This document shows positions 1 through 10,619 of a stretch of 64,000 nucleotides of DNA, piece after piece. Numbering within the stretch: position 1 is the stretch's first letter; each line of letters opens with the position of its first letter. Location of the stretch: positions 434,148 through 498,147 of the forward strand of contig CAXAMN010021363.1 in the NCBI GenBank assembly GCA_963970005.1, in the 5' to 3' direction. This DNA comes from Durusdinium trenchii (lineage: Eukaryota; Sar; Dinophyceae; Suessiales; Symbiodiniaceae). The translations under genes were made by a program, and so were the position numbers. The notes below the pieces were generated by a model. The model was not told the DNA's origin and did not search any database. It was given only the letters and a program-made list of their open reading frames with translations.

Positions 1-1303
1 TGTCATCGGGTGTGATGCTTCCGATTCTGGTTGTCCTGATTCTTGCCGATCTGGCTCTGGAGGAACAGGTACTTCTTCTTCATCATCAAGAGCCATTTCT
101 TCTGGTACTGATGGTAGTTCATGAGGTAGGTCAAACGGAGTCTCTGGCTCTTCAGGCGAAGTTGCCTCTGGCACCGGAGATGGTGAAGACCCAGATCCTG
201 CTTCAACTGGCAGTTCAATGTAGCCAGGTTGCAAGTCTTCTTGTGCCTCTTGAAGGGCTGGTACTTGAAGATCTTCAGAAAATGGTGGTGCATCATCCAT
301 AGGCTCTTCAAAGGCCTCCCTGCGTCTCTTCCGAGATGGTCGTAGTTCGAGAAGCTGCTTTGAGAGTACTTCGGATCGAGTTGCAGGGCGGATTTGGCTT
401 TCCGATACGATGATCGGTATTCCTCCATGGACCAACCAAAAGTTTGCCCTTCCAGAAGTTCCTACGATGCGGCCTGGGCCAAACCATTTGCCCTTGCGGT
501 GGAAGCTGACCAAATCTCCAGCTTTATAGGGGCCACGTAGTGGAACTGACTTGCGAAGCAAAGCTGTTCTGATTCTTCTGGAAGAGTCGGCTTGGACAAA
601 GGCTTGCTTTGCTGCCTGTCTAATCTCGAGTTGCTTGGAGAACTCATCCAGAGGATCATCAATGCCTTGCTGTACTCCACGGTGTTCAGTATCATCATTT
701 TCCGCTGTGAGTGAGCAAACTTCACGAGGCAGACGTCCAAGCACCCATTGCGATGGTGTGAATCCTTGGTGATGCAAACGGTTGTTCTTGATGGTCACGG
801 ACTCGGAGATCACCATCTTGATCTCCTCTGTGCCAATCACCTGTTTGTCCTCAATGACGGACTTCAGGATGTCTTTCAGGATTCCACCTTGTCGCTCAGT
901 TCTTCCCAATTGGTAGGGAGCTTTAAGGCCACCGAAGCGGACCTCAATGCCGTAGGCGTTGAGGAGTTCAACGAAGCGTCCTCGGTTGTGCACGCCACGG
1001 TCAAGGAGGCATGACTTTGGAGGTCCTGCACATTGAATCCAGCCTTCACGTAGAGCTTGGGCGCAGACATGACTGCGAGGAACACCGTTCCCAAGTCAAC
1101 CACCGAGAGAACAGTGTGGCGGTTGCCGGCTGCATCCTTGATCTCAAAGGCGTCACAGCTGATCTCAAAGTTGAAGGTCGGCTTGTTGGGTGGTTTGACT
1201 TTATTCGAAGGCTGAACAGGTTGAGTCTTCGGCAGGTCTCGCAGGCAAAATGCCGAGCTGCTTCGATAGTGGAACTTGATGCTCCTGCTGTTCTCAGCAT
1301 CTG
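1..1303 (-). pseudogene. Integrase core and C-terminal region, frameshifted
   Basis: Three successive frames are needed. About 1303-1240 gives the CETC pair of the pre-integrase finger. About 1240-1070 gives the start of the integrase core, with the first catalytic Asp in VVDLGTVF. About 1070 to 1 gives the second Asp in LLDRGVHNRGRF and the catalytic Glu in GRTERQGG, 34 residues after it, so all three acidic residues of the DDE triad survive in the sequence although in different frames. The remainder (FTPSQWVLGRLPRE, then GPYKAGDLVSF and WFGPGRIVG) is the copia integrase C-terminal part, followed by a Pro/Glu/Ser-rich stretch running off the window edge. Confidence 0.8.
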
Positions 1304-1884
1304 AGTAGAGAGGAGTTGCTGCAATGGCCTGACATGGTATGAAGTCTTCTCAGGGCCACACGAACAGAACGGCTTGCTCTCAACCACTTTTCACGCCTTG
1401 TTGACTCTAAGGCGGAGGAGTCTGGTAGATCTTGTCGTTCTTCAAGTGACTCCAAACGTTGAAGCTCTGCTTCAGTAGTTTTGTGGTCGAAGGTTGTGCT
1501 CTTGGCGAGGTCCTTGTCGTCATAGATGGCGTCGAAGTTGCCAAGAGGTTGAAGTAGTTCATCCTCCATCTCTGCTGAGAACTCACCTGCAAAAGCTGCG
1601 TGCAGGCTTCTTTCTTCAAGCTCATTGATGAATCCCTTCAAGATGGCCTGACACAATCTTTTGGGCCAAACTTGAGCTCTTTTGGTCCGTTGTCCTCCTT
1701 CAAGTGGTGAATGTAGATGATCTCCTGGACAACGCTTGGCAAGCTCTTGCTTCACCGTGTCGGAGGCAGTGAGGAAGCCTGTGGGCTTGAGGTGAGGAAA
1801 ACCGGTGACATGGTCTGCTAGGCCAAACTGACATTGATCACCTCGAATGAGCATCCACAAGCGATTCCTGGATGAGCTTGTCAA
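1294..1884 (-). pseudogene. Methyltransferase-like C-terminus and start of pre-integrase
   Basis: This frame takes over from the long frame near 1840 and runs 196 codons. The first half (QCQFGLADHVTGFPHLKPTG and onward) continues the methyltransferase-like domain. The last 30 residues (WLRASRSVRVALRRLHTMSG) begin the GAG-pre-integrase domain, whose two His ligands are in LHTMSGH. A stop near 1294 follows LLRC. The frame resumes one base away as MLRTAGASS, so a single-base change near 1303 separates the His pair from the Cys pair of the zinc finger. Confidence 0.7.
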
Positions 1885-2270
1885 AGCTTAGGACGGACCA
1901 CAGCTCGGAGAACCAGGGATTCTCAACCAAAACTTTGCGACCTTTCTGCAGTCGACTTTTGATCACCTTGCACACCCACTTCAAAGTTGGGTACCACAGA
2001 TCACGTTCTTCAAGAACTTTTGCTGCGGTTTCCGGACTTCTGCTGCAGTTCAGGCGTTGCCAGCTGCTCCATGGTCCGCAGATCGGTGCAAAGGTGATGA
2101 TGTAAGGATCATCTCGCTCAATCTCTTCATCCAACTTCTGGCGCACTCGAGGGTCCAAGATGTTGGTTTCGTCAAGGACGATGTCCACCGGAGTGCTGAC
2201 TGGATAGCCCATGCCATTTGCAACGCTGGTCAAAAGAGCTGCCCCAGGGAAGATTTCAAGAAGAAAGGTG
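1690..2270 (-). other. Methyltransferase-like domain inside the polyprotein
   Basis: Between protease and integrase lies a domain with the layout of C5-cytosine methyltransferases: a motif I-like LEIFPGAALLT near 2240-2266, a motif IV-like APICGPWSSW near 2065-2090 (family pattern PC), and a motif VI-like VLVENPW near 1915-1936 (family pattern ENV). It continues past the frameshift near 1840 into a segment with FGLAD, KPTGFLTAS and RTKRAQVWP. The motif IV cysteine is preceded by Ile rather than Pro, so catalytic activity is doubtful even before decay. DNA methyltransferases carried by dinoflagellate retrotransposons have been reported. Whether this domain belongs to that group or is a separate Rossmann-fold enzyme cannot be settled by eye. 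Confidence 0.5.
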
Positions 2271-5200
2271 CGGCATCCTCTGGGCAGTGGGCGTGAAGTT
2301 TTGGATGACTTCAAAGTGCTCCAAAGACACTGATCATGAGCTTTGACTTCAGCAAGATCCTTTTCAAGTTGCTTCTTTTGCTGCTTGGTCATGGTTTTGT
2401 TGGTCTCCTCATCCAGGGCGATATAGCTCTCAGAGAACTCCACTGACTCGCTGTCGGTGGTTGCATTGTCTTCAGATTCCGACTTGGGAGACAGGACCAT
2501 AGTGTCCGCGGTGTCCACACTGAAGTTGAATTCAGTCTCCCTTGAAGATGGTGTTGCCGGAAGCTGCAAAGTCTCTGAAGATGCCTCTGTGCTTTCTGCA
2601 TCTGAGATCTGGGACATCATGGCGATGTGAGATGGTAGTAGACGAAGTCCCAGAAGTCCATTGATCTCGGCGATCTTGAGCTGGCAGTTCAAGGTTCGGC
2701 TGAACACAGACTCAGTGTTGCCAAGCTCGATGCAAAGGCCAAGTTTGCGTTGATCACCAATGCTGAGCAAGAGAGGTGCTGAGCTGCCCTGCAGTTCTGT
2801 GGAGTCGATGTCTCCAATGGCGATGCCACCGTCAGCAAGCTCAAATCCGACTTGCAAGCTGCGAAGTCCGAGGACAGTGACCGAGCCGCCAATGCCTCGA
2901 AAGGAGCCAGTTTCAGGGTTCATGGGAAACTCATCAATGGAGTGCCCAACTGCTGCAGCATACTTTCGGAGCCAAAGTTCACCATGACATGTTTTGTTGC
3001 AGCCTGAATCCAAGATGGCGATGAGGTCAGTCTCGGAGGCGATCGTCTCTGAAGTAGGGAAATCCTCTTCAGTGTCTGAGACCTCAATCGTCTTGGTTGC
3101 CATGAAAGCGGTGTTGCTTCTTTCTGCCATGCGCCGGTCCTCAAAGTAGCGACCCAAATGCATGAAGATGGGATTTGAGTCTTCGTTCAACTCGCCCAAC
3201 ACCCAGTTGACATAGGAGGCGTCCTGGTAGGCCTTCTCATAGCTTTGGCCCTTGTAGCGGCCGAAGTTCAAGATCTTGACATGACGACTGTCGCGAGCAG
3301 TGCCTCGATCTGGTGTTGGTACAGGCGAAGCGGCAGTAGAAGCTGGTGGAGTACCAGTGCAGGAGGGTCGAGGACCTGGAGAAAAGGTTGCCTGTGCATT
3401 GGAATCAGTGAAACTATCCTCTGGCGGCCAATTCACAATGGAGAGCATGGCACCTCGCAAAAGACGAGACAAATCTTCACTTGTAAGGTTCTCACCGGTC
3501 TCGTTGTGCTTGATGAGGGCCATCATGCTGCTCATGCGGAAGACTGCTTGGGCCATTTGAGGAGTGAAACTCAAAGGAAGGTCTCCTTCTGCTGAGGATG
3601 AGTATCTCGAAGGAGCTGGCGCTGACTTTGGGCGGCCAATCCTGACAAAGCCGCAATCCAGACAAGTTTGTCGCGTCTGGAAGCCATTTGTTCCATGAAA
3701 TGCGATGGTGAGGACATAGCTCTTGTTCTGCCGTTGCTGGCAGAGGTGGTGGTGCTGACTTTGCCGGAGTTGAAGTCTCTGGCTTTCTGGTCTTCTCCAA
3801 GATCGCACCACAGTCCACACATTCGTGTAGTACTTGTTTGTGCCCTTTTTGGTTGTCTTCTTGTGTTCACATTCAGGGCCTTGATGACGTTGTGGTAGCG
3901 GAGGAACACTTGGTGCTTTTGGCGGAATGCCGCTCTGACCATATCCAGAGGAGGGCCCAGGTGCATGAGGTACAAGTTCAAAAGACATCAAACTTGGATC
4001 ATAGATGCTGGGCTCATAGCCTTCAGATTCCACCTCCATGGCCTCCATGTCTGCGACCATGTGCAAAGCCGCATGTAGCGCTTGTTCATCCATCTCATCC
4101 TGGGTGAGCGGACGGCCACGAAGCTCTGAGGGAGCCAAATGCAAAGACCTCTCAACTAAGGCCTCGGTGCCAGCATCTTGCAATTCAACTTGAGCTGAAT
4201 CGTTACGTGGAACTCCAAAAGGAAGTTGAGGCGCCCGGGTCATACTCAATGCCATAGCATCATGCACAGCGGGCTGAGTTGGTGCTGCCTTAGCACGAAG
4301 TCCCGTAGGCGGACTGGTAGTCGGAGGTGCAGTGGATCGTGAAGGACTCTGCAAGCTTGAAGGTGGTGGTATGCAGACTCCACGGCCTCGTGGATCTTCC
4401 TTGAGGGCCATACCACACCATGCTTTCTCTGTTCCTGGATCGGGGACATCCTCATGTTCTTTCATGCTGAAGTAGACCACTCTGGGTTTGTGCTTCCCAG
4501 AGCTTTTGCCTTTTCCACTCTTGGAGGTAGAAGGCGGTGAAGTCGATGAAGTGCTCGGTGACCTCCCAGAGAACTTGCCGCTGCCTTTTCGTGATCCTTT
4601 GGGACATTGTGGATCACCAGACCAATGACCTTTCTGATGGCAACGACGGCATTCGGTCTTTGACTTCAGCTGCATCAAACGGGCCTTTCGTTCCTGGAAT
4701 GAGAGCTGTCCAGAAACATCAAACTGACGGGCTTGGTGAAAGCCACCATGACCCTTTCCAGAGGCGTGCTGCCTCACGTTGTAGGCCTCATACTCAAGCT
4801 GGAGGTTTTCAGCTGCCAAGGCACATGCTTCTTCGTTGTCAATGTCCATGCCATTCTCGATGAGAAAGCACATGTGCTCTTCCAGGTAGACCTCAGCATC
4901 TTCCTCAACAACGGTCTCAGTGTCCTGGAAGTAGGCAGTTTGATCCTCTTCAGCTTCATCAAAGCCAGTGAGGTCCTGACTTTCCCATTCATCTGCATCT
5001 TCAGCCAAGTAGCTCCGGAAGGGTTTGTTGTGGCGATGTTGATGTCCTTGAGGTCGTGACCATGGGCGTGAGTGATTCCCATAGCCTTTTCCGCCACGCT
5101 GCTTCTCGAACTCATGGATCCTCGGGTGCTGTGCTATCAACTCAGAGGCAACCGTGTCGAAGGTCAGGGTGCCTTGAAGCATTGTTCGCACCATCAATCT

Positions 5201-5473
5201 CTGATCTCCAGAGATTTGAGCATTTGTCAGAAGTTGCTGTGCGAGGATCACGTCCGGGATGGCGACGGCACTATCTAGGCCTTTCAAAGCAATCCACCAG
5301 GACCTTCTTCTGGTGATGTAGCTTGACATAGATTCGCCAGACTGGCGACTGAGCATGCCGCCTTCTTTCGACCCGGCACTGTAGAGTTCGCGTGCCTCTT
5401 GGGATGCTCTTGGCTTCAGGGTGTCGTTGAACAGCTTCAGGAGTGTCTCAGGGCCTGACTGCCTTGCTAGATC
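1838..5473 (-). pseudogene. gag-protease-methyltransferase-like polyprotein segment
   Basis: A long open frame; from the ATG at 5356 it is 1172 codons, but the frame is open to about 5473. Counting from 5356: gag helical domain at residues 5-80; zinc knuckle at about 236-251 (C-x2-C-x4-H-x6-C, a spacing longer than the usual CCHC); Ser/Pro-rich linkers; a CxxC at about 565; an FGRYKGQSYEKAY motif near 695 that resembles the small ExoX-like C-terminal domain often seen in these elements; the protease active site LDSGC near 782; and a methyltransferase-like domain from about 1030 to the end. Two frameshifts near 3815 and 3735 cancel out and scramble about 27 residues, including one CxxC. The frame ends at 1838 through a further shift. 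Confidence 0.8.
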
Positions 5474-5751
5474 TCAGGCTTCAGCTGCTGGGCAAGGCGA
5501 AGGGCTTGTCCACGAAGTCCCTCAACAAGCCTGATGCCCAGGGGGCCAACTTTCTTCAGCTCGCTCTCTTCCATTCCTTTCTCGCGCAGCATCCTCATCT
5601 GGACGCGGAAGGCGTACTCTGGTAGCTGAGCTGGCTCGCCTGAGAAGCGAGGGATCCCGAACTTGCCTTCAGAGTCGAAGGTGTCCTGGCTCGCCGCCAG
5701 GGTGGTGCTTTGTGCTCCATCATAACGGAGCGTCTCCAGCAAGGCCGACAT
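5467..5751 (-). pseudogene. gag N-terminal segment of the copia-like element
   Basis: The segment starts at an ATG (5751) and reads 94 codons to a stop at 5467. It contains a pattern typical of dinoflagellate copia gag proteins: a GxPxFSGEPxxxxEYAF motif near residues 31-48, followed by helical Leu/Arg-rich sequence. The frame is lost near 5475, where one base appears to be missing; reading on in the next frame (KPE then DLARQSG) joins smoothly to the long downstream frame that opens before the ATG at 5356. The true gag-pol product would therefore begin here, not at 5356. Structural capsid role is inferred from position and family. Confidence 0.7.
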
Positions 5752-5854
5752 GGCAAGGAGCGGAACCTAAAGGTCGGATGCCCACGGTGGGGCTCCGCTG
5801 CCAGTGTTGAAACTGGTCTTAAGCGGCCCAAGAACGTGCCTTTTCACAGGCAAG

Positions 5855-5877
5855 GCTTGAGCCAACCGAAGGTTGGC
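5855..5877 (-). repeat. Small hairpin with spliced-leader-like tail in the element leader
   Basis: On the plus strand GCCAACC (5861-5867) and GGTTGGC (5871-5877) form a 7-bp stem with a 3-base loop. On the minus strand the overlapping 5855-5864 reads TTGGCTCAAG, identical to the last ten bases of the conserved dinoflagellate trans-spliced leader. It sits about 100 bases upstream of the gag ATG. The hairpin is certain; a link to the spliced leader is only possible, because a ten-base match could arise by chance. Confidence 0.4.
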
Positions 5878-6108
5878 GGGGTCCGACATGTCTCAACCGC
5901 AGGTTTCCATGAAACAAAGCTGATCATGACATGAATGCAACTTGGTTTTCACACTAGCAATCATAGTAGCAAGTAGATGCAATTAAATTAGGCTTGCCAT
6001 TGCGGACTTGCTGCCAATGTCTTGGGTTGAGGAACCTGACCTAAGTATTTTCATTCGAGCTCCACCGAAGTTAACCACTTGGGCTCCTGGCAAGGCCTCC
6101 TGCTGCAC

Positions 6109-6196
6109 ATGGCTCACCTCTACTGGCTCGAGGTCTGGATCTCGTGGCACGGGCTTCCGCCAGGGCTCAAGGAATGGCAGAAAGACTTTGTCCTCC
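6109..6196 (-). CDS. Candidate internal exon of a disrupted host gene
   Basis: Reads as an acidic, Pro-rich segment (FLPFLEPWRKPVPRDPDLEP) ending at a good donor, GTAGAG followed by GTGAGC. A possible acceptor AG precedes GAGGAGGAC. It lies 240 bases upstream of the copia leader in the same orientation, so the element may have landed in a downstream intron of this gene. No domain is recognised. The alternative is chance open sequence. Confidence 0.3.
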
Positions 6197-6519
6197 TCCT
6201 CAGATCGAATAATTTGCAAGTGCCGTAGACAACAATGGACCAGGTTCCGAACATGGCAGTTTGGCGAGAAATTGACTAGCGATTGGCTAGCTGTCAGCTT
6301 CTGCGGCTACTGGGTCATATCACCCGAAGACGGAGTTCTTTTGCTTCATGTGCCCACGGCCGGTCTCACATTCACATCATGGTTCATTTCTTCTAATTCT
6401 GCTTGACCCTTCCATGGTTGATTTCCTTGCAAAGAACACCAAACTTAGAGGTGAGTGAGCCCGAAGTTCGCTGCTTCGATCACAAGGCCCTACAACCTCT
6501 TAAAAAATGGGTTCCTGAA

Positions 6520-6690
6520 GTTCCTGAATGCCTTAATTGATAAATGCTGGCCGGCCAATCCAAGTTTGGCATGTTTACATATAGGATGTTGTTTTCCCAA
6601 AAGCTGTGGTCCACACCCCAAATATTATACCCTGCAATCTGCTGCTTCCCGACCATCAAGCCCATGAGAACGGTGTTCAGTGTTCGATTG
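6520..6690 (-). CDS. Candidate internal exon, unknown product
   Basis: Opens after a GTGCTCAG acceptor and reads a natural-looking mix (TVLMGLMVGKQQIAGYN, then GVDHSFWENNILYVN). The downstream boundary is not resolved; the frame stays open to about 6480. It lies between the candidate first exon at 6916 and the exon at 6109-6196 and could belong to the same gene. No confident family assignment. Confidence 0.3.
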
Positions 6691-6775
6691 CTGAGCACCC
6701 AACCACTACAAAGTATTCACGAATCCAAGCCTGGGGCAGGGCATGTGGCACTCATCATGGCACCCAGGCTGCAGG

Positions 6776-6916
6776 TCATGCAGCCCGAAAGCAACGCATC
6801 CGGGCGAGGTCCCTGTGAAGGCCTGTGAGGCCCAAGCGTGCCTCCAACCACAAGGGCGGCTCCACTTGCTTTTCGGCCAAAACAATCTCGAACTTCACGG
6901 CCTCCACGGTAGCCAT
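6776..6916 (-). CDS. Candidate first exon starting at ATG
   Basis: ATGGCTACC at 6916 is in a reasonable start context and opens a 46-codon frame (MATVEAVKFEIVLAEKQVEP) to a stop at 6776. If the gene is spliced, the donor lies before the stop and is not clear by eye; GC or GA donors, which dinoflagellates use, may apply. Function is unknown. Confidence 0.35.
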   Translation of the reverse strand: MATVEAVKFEIVLAEKQVEPPLWLEARLGLTGLHRDLARMRCFRAA

Positions 6917-8209
6917 TTGGGGGAAGCAAAGCGCGCGCGTCTCTGCGTGTTTTCCAGACAAGTCGTTCGTCGGCGTGTCGTCTTTTTGGCGTCCTTTCTG
7001 AATATCATAGAGCATCGGTTCCAATCCGGCCTTCTAGCAAGCACGGGAAGGAAGGCCGGCAGGCAGAAAGGAAGGGAGGCAACAGAAAGACTGAAAGACA
7101 AAAAAAGCAGAACGAAAGGCTTGAATTGAAGAAGAACCTCCAACGCACCAGCACCACTTGATCACACTCACTCACTCGCGGACTAATACTTTGCCCGCAG
7201 TGGCCACAGCATCACTGCCTCTGTGGACAATTCTGCACGATCCATCTCAGACTCAAGGGCGAGGGTCCCCTCTCGGAACTCCTGAGTGGGAGGTGTGTTT
7301 CACACCGAGATGATGTGTCAGTCGATGCCGACCACCAGCTGTTTCTAGAGAAAACGTGAAGAAGCTGCTACAAGTAGCAACTACTCATTCTTCCACGTAT
7401 CCCCAGCAAACAAAATCCGCTGCAATGCCCTTCCCCCAAGGATGGAACCTTGTCCGGGGCGCCCAATCAGGTCCAACGCATCTGGGGAGCGAGCCACAGT
7501 CTCCCTGGGAGGCGGCAAGGCCGGTAGAGATGCTTCGCCCTGCCAGCTGAGTTGGTGAAGCGAGGTGAAACGGGTTGGTCGAGGCAGAAACCCAGGTGGC
7601 TAGCTGCTAGCTATGGAGACATTGCTTGTGGGCTGCTGTGGGCATTGGCGGGCGTGAAATTATGATATGTCATGTGGCAAACGGGATCTGACTTTCATTT
7701 GAAGTGGGTGTGTTGCAAAGGTGTCTTGCTTCCACTGACTCAATTGTGTAAATGCTTCAATTGTTGAGAAGTTGATATCCTAACTACTGTACGATGTTTA
7801 GATGTTAATTCGATGTTATATGATGTCGTTGATGACTGCTCTGCGAAAAACATTGAACACCTACCAAACGAGTAGGCCGTAGGCCACCACTCACTCCTGC
7901 CCCTCTGCCCCGGCCCTCTCGAACCCCCTCGCCTTCCGCCAGTAACGGTCTCGCGCTTCCAAACGCCATTCTTCCACTGAAGGACTTGGAGCTAGACCCA
8001 TGTCGAAGGCCTGGGCCAAGTTGAAAGGTCAAGGCTAGAGTCGAGTCGGCTCGAGTCAAGTCCCTCGGCCTGGCTTTGCTGAAGAGTTTAGGACGATGGG
8101 AAGAAGAACACGACGGGAAGAAGAAACGGTTCCATCATGGTTCATCCACTGGAATTTCGCTGGGTGTGGACCATGTGTGGGCGGTCCCTCGTTGTGAGGC
8201 AAACGCAAC
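6917..8209. other. No gene resolved; simple intergenic or intronic DNA
   Basis: Open frames here are short on both strands. A purine-rich stretch near 7050-7110 (GGAAGGAAGGC and AAAGAC runs) and a pyrimidine-rich stretch near 7890-7930 account for several of them. No RNA gene or transposon is recognised. Confidence 0.4.
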
Positions 8210-8337
8210 TTGCCACGCAAATCCACAGGCAAGACTCCGAAACTCCCTTCTTGGGGCAACGACAACAGCTCGAGCTTCTGCCTCGATGAGTTTGCAAACG
8301 CCAACATCTTTTCGATCGAACAAGTGTGGAAAGGTTT
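8210..8337 (-). CDS. Candidate exon, unknown product
   Basis: Bounded by an acceptor (GTGCAG before AAACC) and a donor (TGGCAA before GTTGCG). The frame reads FPHLFDRKDVGVCKLIEAEA then VVVAPRREFRSLACGFAWQ, with well-mixed composition. It stays open to about 8135 beyond the donor. No family is recognised. Confidence 0.3.
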
Positions 8338-8368
8338 CTGCACTCCCTGCGCACACGTCCGTAGTGAT

Positions 8369-8502
8369 TCATGGGATTCCTGGGTGGTACACTGTGAGCT
8401 CATGTTCCTCGTCCTTCAAGAGTTCAGGAGGCCTGACGTGGGTTCGGACTTTCTCACAGCGGTTCCGTCGCAAAGACATGGAATGGTCTGCGCCACTGCC
8501 AC
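8369..8502 (-). CDS. Candidate terminal exon, unknown product
   Basis: A CTCTACAG acceptor at 8503 is followed by a charged segment (RCEKVRTHVRPPELLKDEEH) that ends in a TGA at 8369. It lies immediately upstream of the exon at 8210-8337 on the same strand, and the two may be alternative readings or belong to adjacent genes. Confidence 0.25.
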
Positions 8503-8659
8503 CTGTAGAGATGCTCCATGAGATCTTGCAGTGAGACCTGCCGCGTGAACACCGAAGCGACCACGGACACCAAGCACGAAGATTTGGACTGTGAGGAATT
8601 GTATGTCCAAACCCTACTGTCCCGCATCTTGCACGGAAGTCAACACTCAACTATCTAGC

Positions 8660-10500
8660 TATTGGGGACAATGCCTTAAGTAACAACATACAAATTGACT
8701 ACGACTGCTACGACCCGCTTCTGAAAGAATACACAACGTAGAAACACAAAACGACACCTCAAAGCTTGGACACGTGTCTGAGATTTGCTCTACATCATCC
8801 CCCCAAAACTTATCGTTTACAAAACAAAAACAAAGATCTGGAATTGAATTGAGTTTCGTGCTTGTTTGTAACGCCCTTTGTCCAATCCGGGAAGCCTTAT
8901 GCTTTAAGAGTACAAAACGAATCTTCTCCAATGACCACTTCAACCTGGAGAATATAGATACATTGGAATTAGAGAGTCGAGTCCTGACGTCTTCGAGTAC
9001 GCAGTCCTCATTTTAAGATCTTGATTCCATGTGATGCCTTGATGGTTCCTGGAGCTGTCAACTACATGTGATCATGTTCTGCCCAGGACTGTTTTGTGGA
9101 AGTGTGCCCGACTTGCTCACTCTACAAGACTCTGGTTGCGTTTGGTTACTAATTGTATCTAATTGTTTACCAGGAACTGTCAGCCCGAGCAAGGCCCCGT
9201 AATCCGAACTGGAACAGAACTCCCTTGTAATGCAACACTACTGTAAGTTGATTCATTAATTGTTGATTGGGCCATCCTCATCTCAACACAACCGCTCACA
9301 TGCGCCCCCCAACGGGGGAAAACATGCGCGTGCCTCGCCATTCTGCTCACTGACGAACTCAGAGACGAACCCGAGCGTGACGAGCGTGACACCCGGAACG
9401 TGGTGAAGCAAAGGTGAATAGAAACGCCAAGTGCCCGAGCAGACGCGGCTTCCAAGATGCGGTACATGCGGAAGGAAAACCTGAGAAGGACACGAAACAT
9501 GGGACGTGTTGCATGGATATACAGATATACATGGATGATGTTGTATCTGATGGTTCAAATCCAACATGCTCTAAGGAAGGACATGCTCCCCATGCTCTGC
9601 AGATTCTCAGCCCCACGCAATCTGTATGGATCAACCTCCAGGTCATGTGCGCTCGGCTGGTCAGGCTGAAAGCGGGAAACAATGCGAAAAGCAGAAGCCG
9701 AGGGCGGGAAGGCATATCGGCATCAATATATAGAGAATATTATACTGATTTACAGTGAGAGAGAGGGTCTAAACGAAACTCGGTGGTTCGCGGGAAAGAT
9801 GTGGGACATGTGCTTCTCAGATCGCAACCCACAAGTCGCCATTCGCAGATGATCGCAGCCCCACTTTCGGAAGCCACCGCTTCAACCTTGGGAGTGGAAG
9901 CTTCACCTGCTTGACGGGGCATGTGGAATCAGAAATAGGTATATATGGACTAGAGAGAGGTAATCTTGGGCCAGTGACGCATGCGAAGGTTGCAAGGCCA
10001 GCGCCCGGAGCACAGCCTCTTAGGCCAGGCTGGCTGGTTCGGAAAGCGTGCTCAGCTAACTCACTGCTCAGGCAAAACTCCAACAGAAACATACAAATCA
10101 TACAGGGCAGCAGCGTAGCACAACATATTGACTGGTATAGCCTTTGGGCCCAGCCCCCCGGAAAAAAGAACAAGCACGTGACGGCGATGGGAATTGTTAG
10201 GGGGTACCAGCAAGGGTCTACCACCAAAGAGTGTACAGGAAACTGTCTAGAAAGCTGTTAAAGGTTGTATCTTACCTATATGTTTGCTCCTTGTAAGTTG
10301 CCCTGGAGCATCTTTTGGAATGTTCCAGCCACATATCTCTTTTAGCATATGTAAGCTCAGAACGACATACACTTTGTGCATGTCATCAGCTTGGGCTCCC
10401 TGTGGCTTAAGTGGTTGGTGCATTTGCCGCCTCTTCACAGCCACCAAACCTTTCCTTTCTAGCCACCCTAGTAGCGGCGGACTATTGTCCAATCCCAGGA
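8660..10500. other. No confident gene; weak exon-like frames
   Basis: A minus-strand frame near 9740-9922 (EASTPKVEAVASESGAAI) and one near 9817-10227 both look partly protein-like but overlap in different frames, so neither is called. The rest shows short open frames only. Confidence 0.3.
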
Positions 10501-10512
10501 CCTAAAAGTGAC

Positions 10513-10612
10513 TTTTCTTGGATCCAGGTGGAAAAAATCTTGGATCCAGGTGAGGTAGTTGGATCCAAGATTTCTGGGCTGGATCCAAAAAGTTTTCTCT
10601 TGGATCCCTACG
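10513..10612. repeat. TTGGATCC repeat cluster with 13-bp inverted repeat
   Basis: The motif TGGATCC occurs five times within 100 bases. Two of the copies form a perfect inverted repeat: AATCTTGGATCCA and TGGATCCAAGATT separated by an 11-base spacer (about 10538-10574). The region could form a hairpin and marks the left edge of the AT-rich island. Confidence 0.75.
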
Positions 10613-10619
10613 TTACTCA

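Larger units (their letters stand above)
1..5870 (-). mobile_element. Ty1/copia-like LTR retrotransposon, 5' part, degraded
   Basis: The minus strand reads in order: gag, CCHC-like zinc knuckle, DSG aspartic protease, a methyltransferase-like domain, a pre-integrase HHCC finger and a DDE integrase core. Integrase ahead of reverse transcriptase is the copia order, and no reverse transcriptase motif is seen, so that part must lie left of position 1. Frame breaks are visible near 5475, 3815, 3735, 1840, 1303, 1240 and 1070, so the copy cannot make an intact polyprotein. The 5' LTR boundary was not found; the right end given here is the likely leader upstream of the gag ATG at 5751. The Pro/Ser/Glu-rich end of integrase still reads at position 1. 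Confidence 0.85.

Noticed and set aside
6907..6926. Possible spliced-leader relic (GTAGCCATTT match on the plus strand)
   Set aside because: The match is the complement of an ATGGCTACC start codon context of a minus-strand frame, and it breaks down after ten bases.
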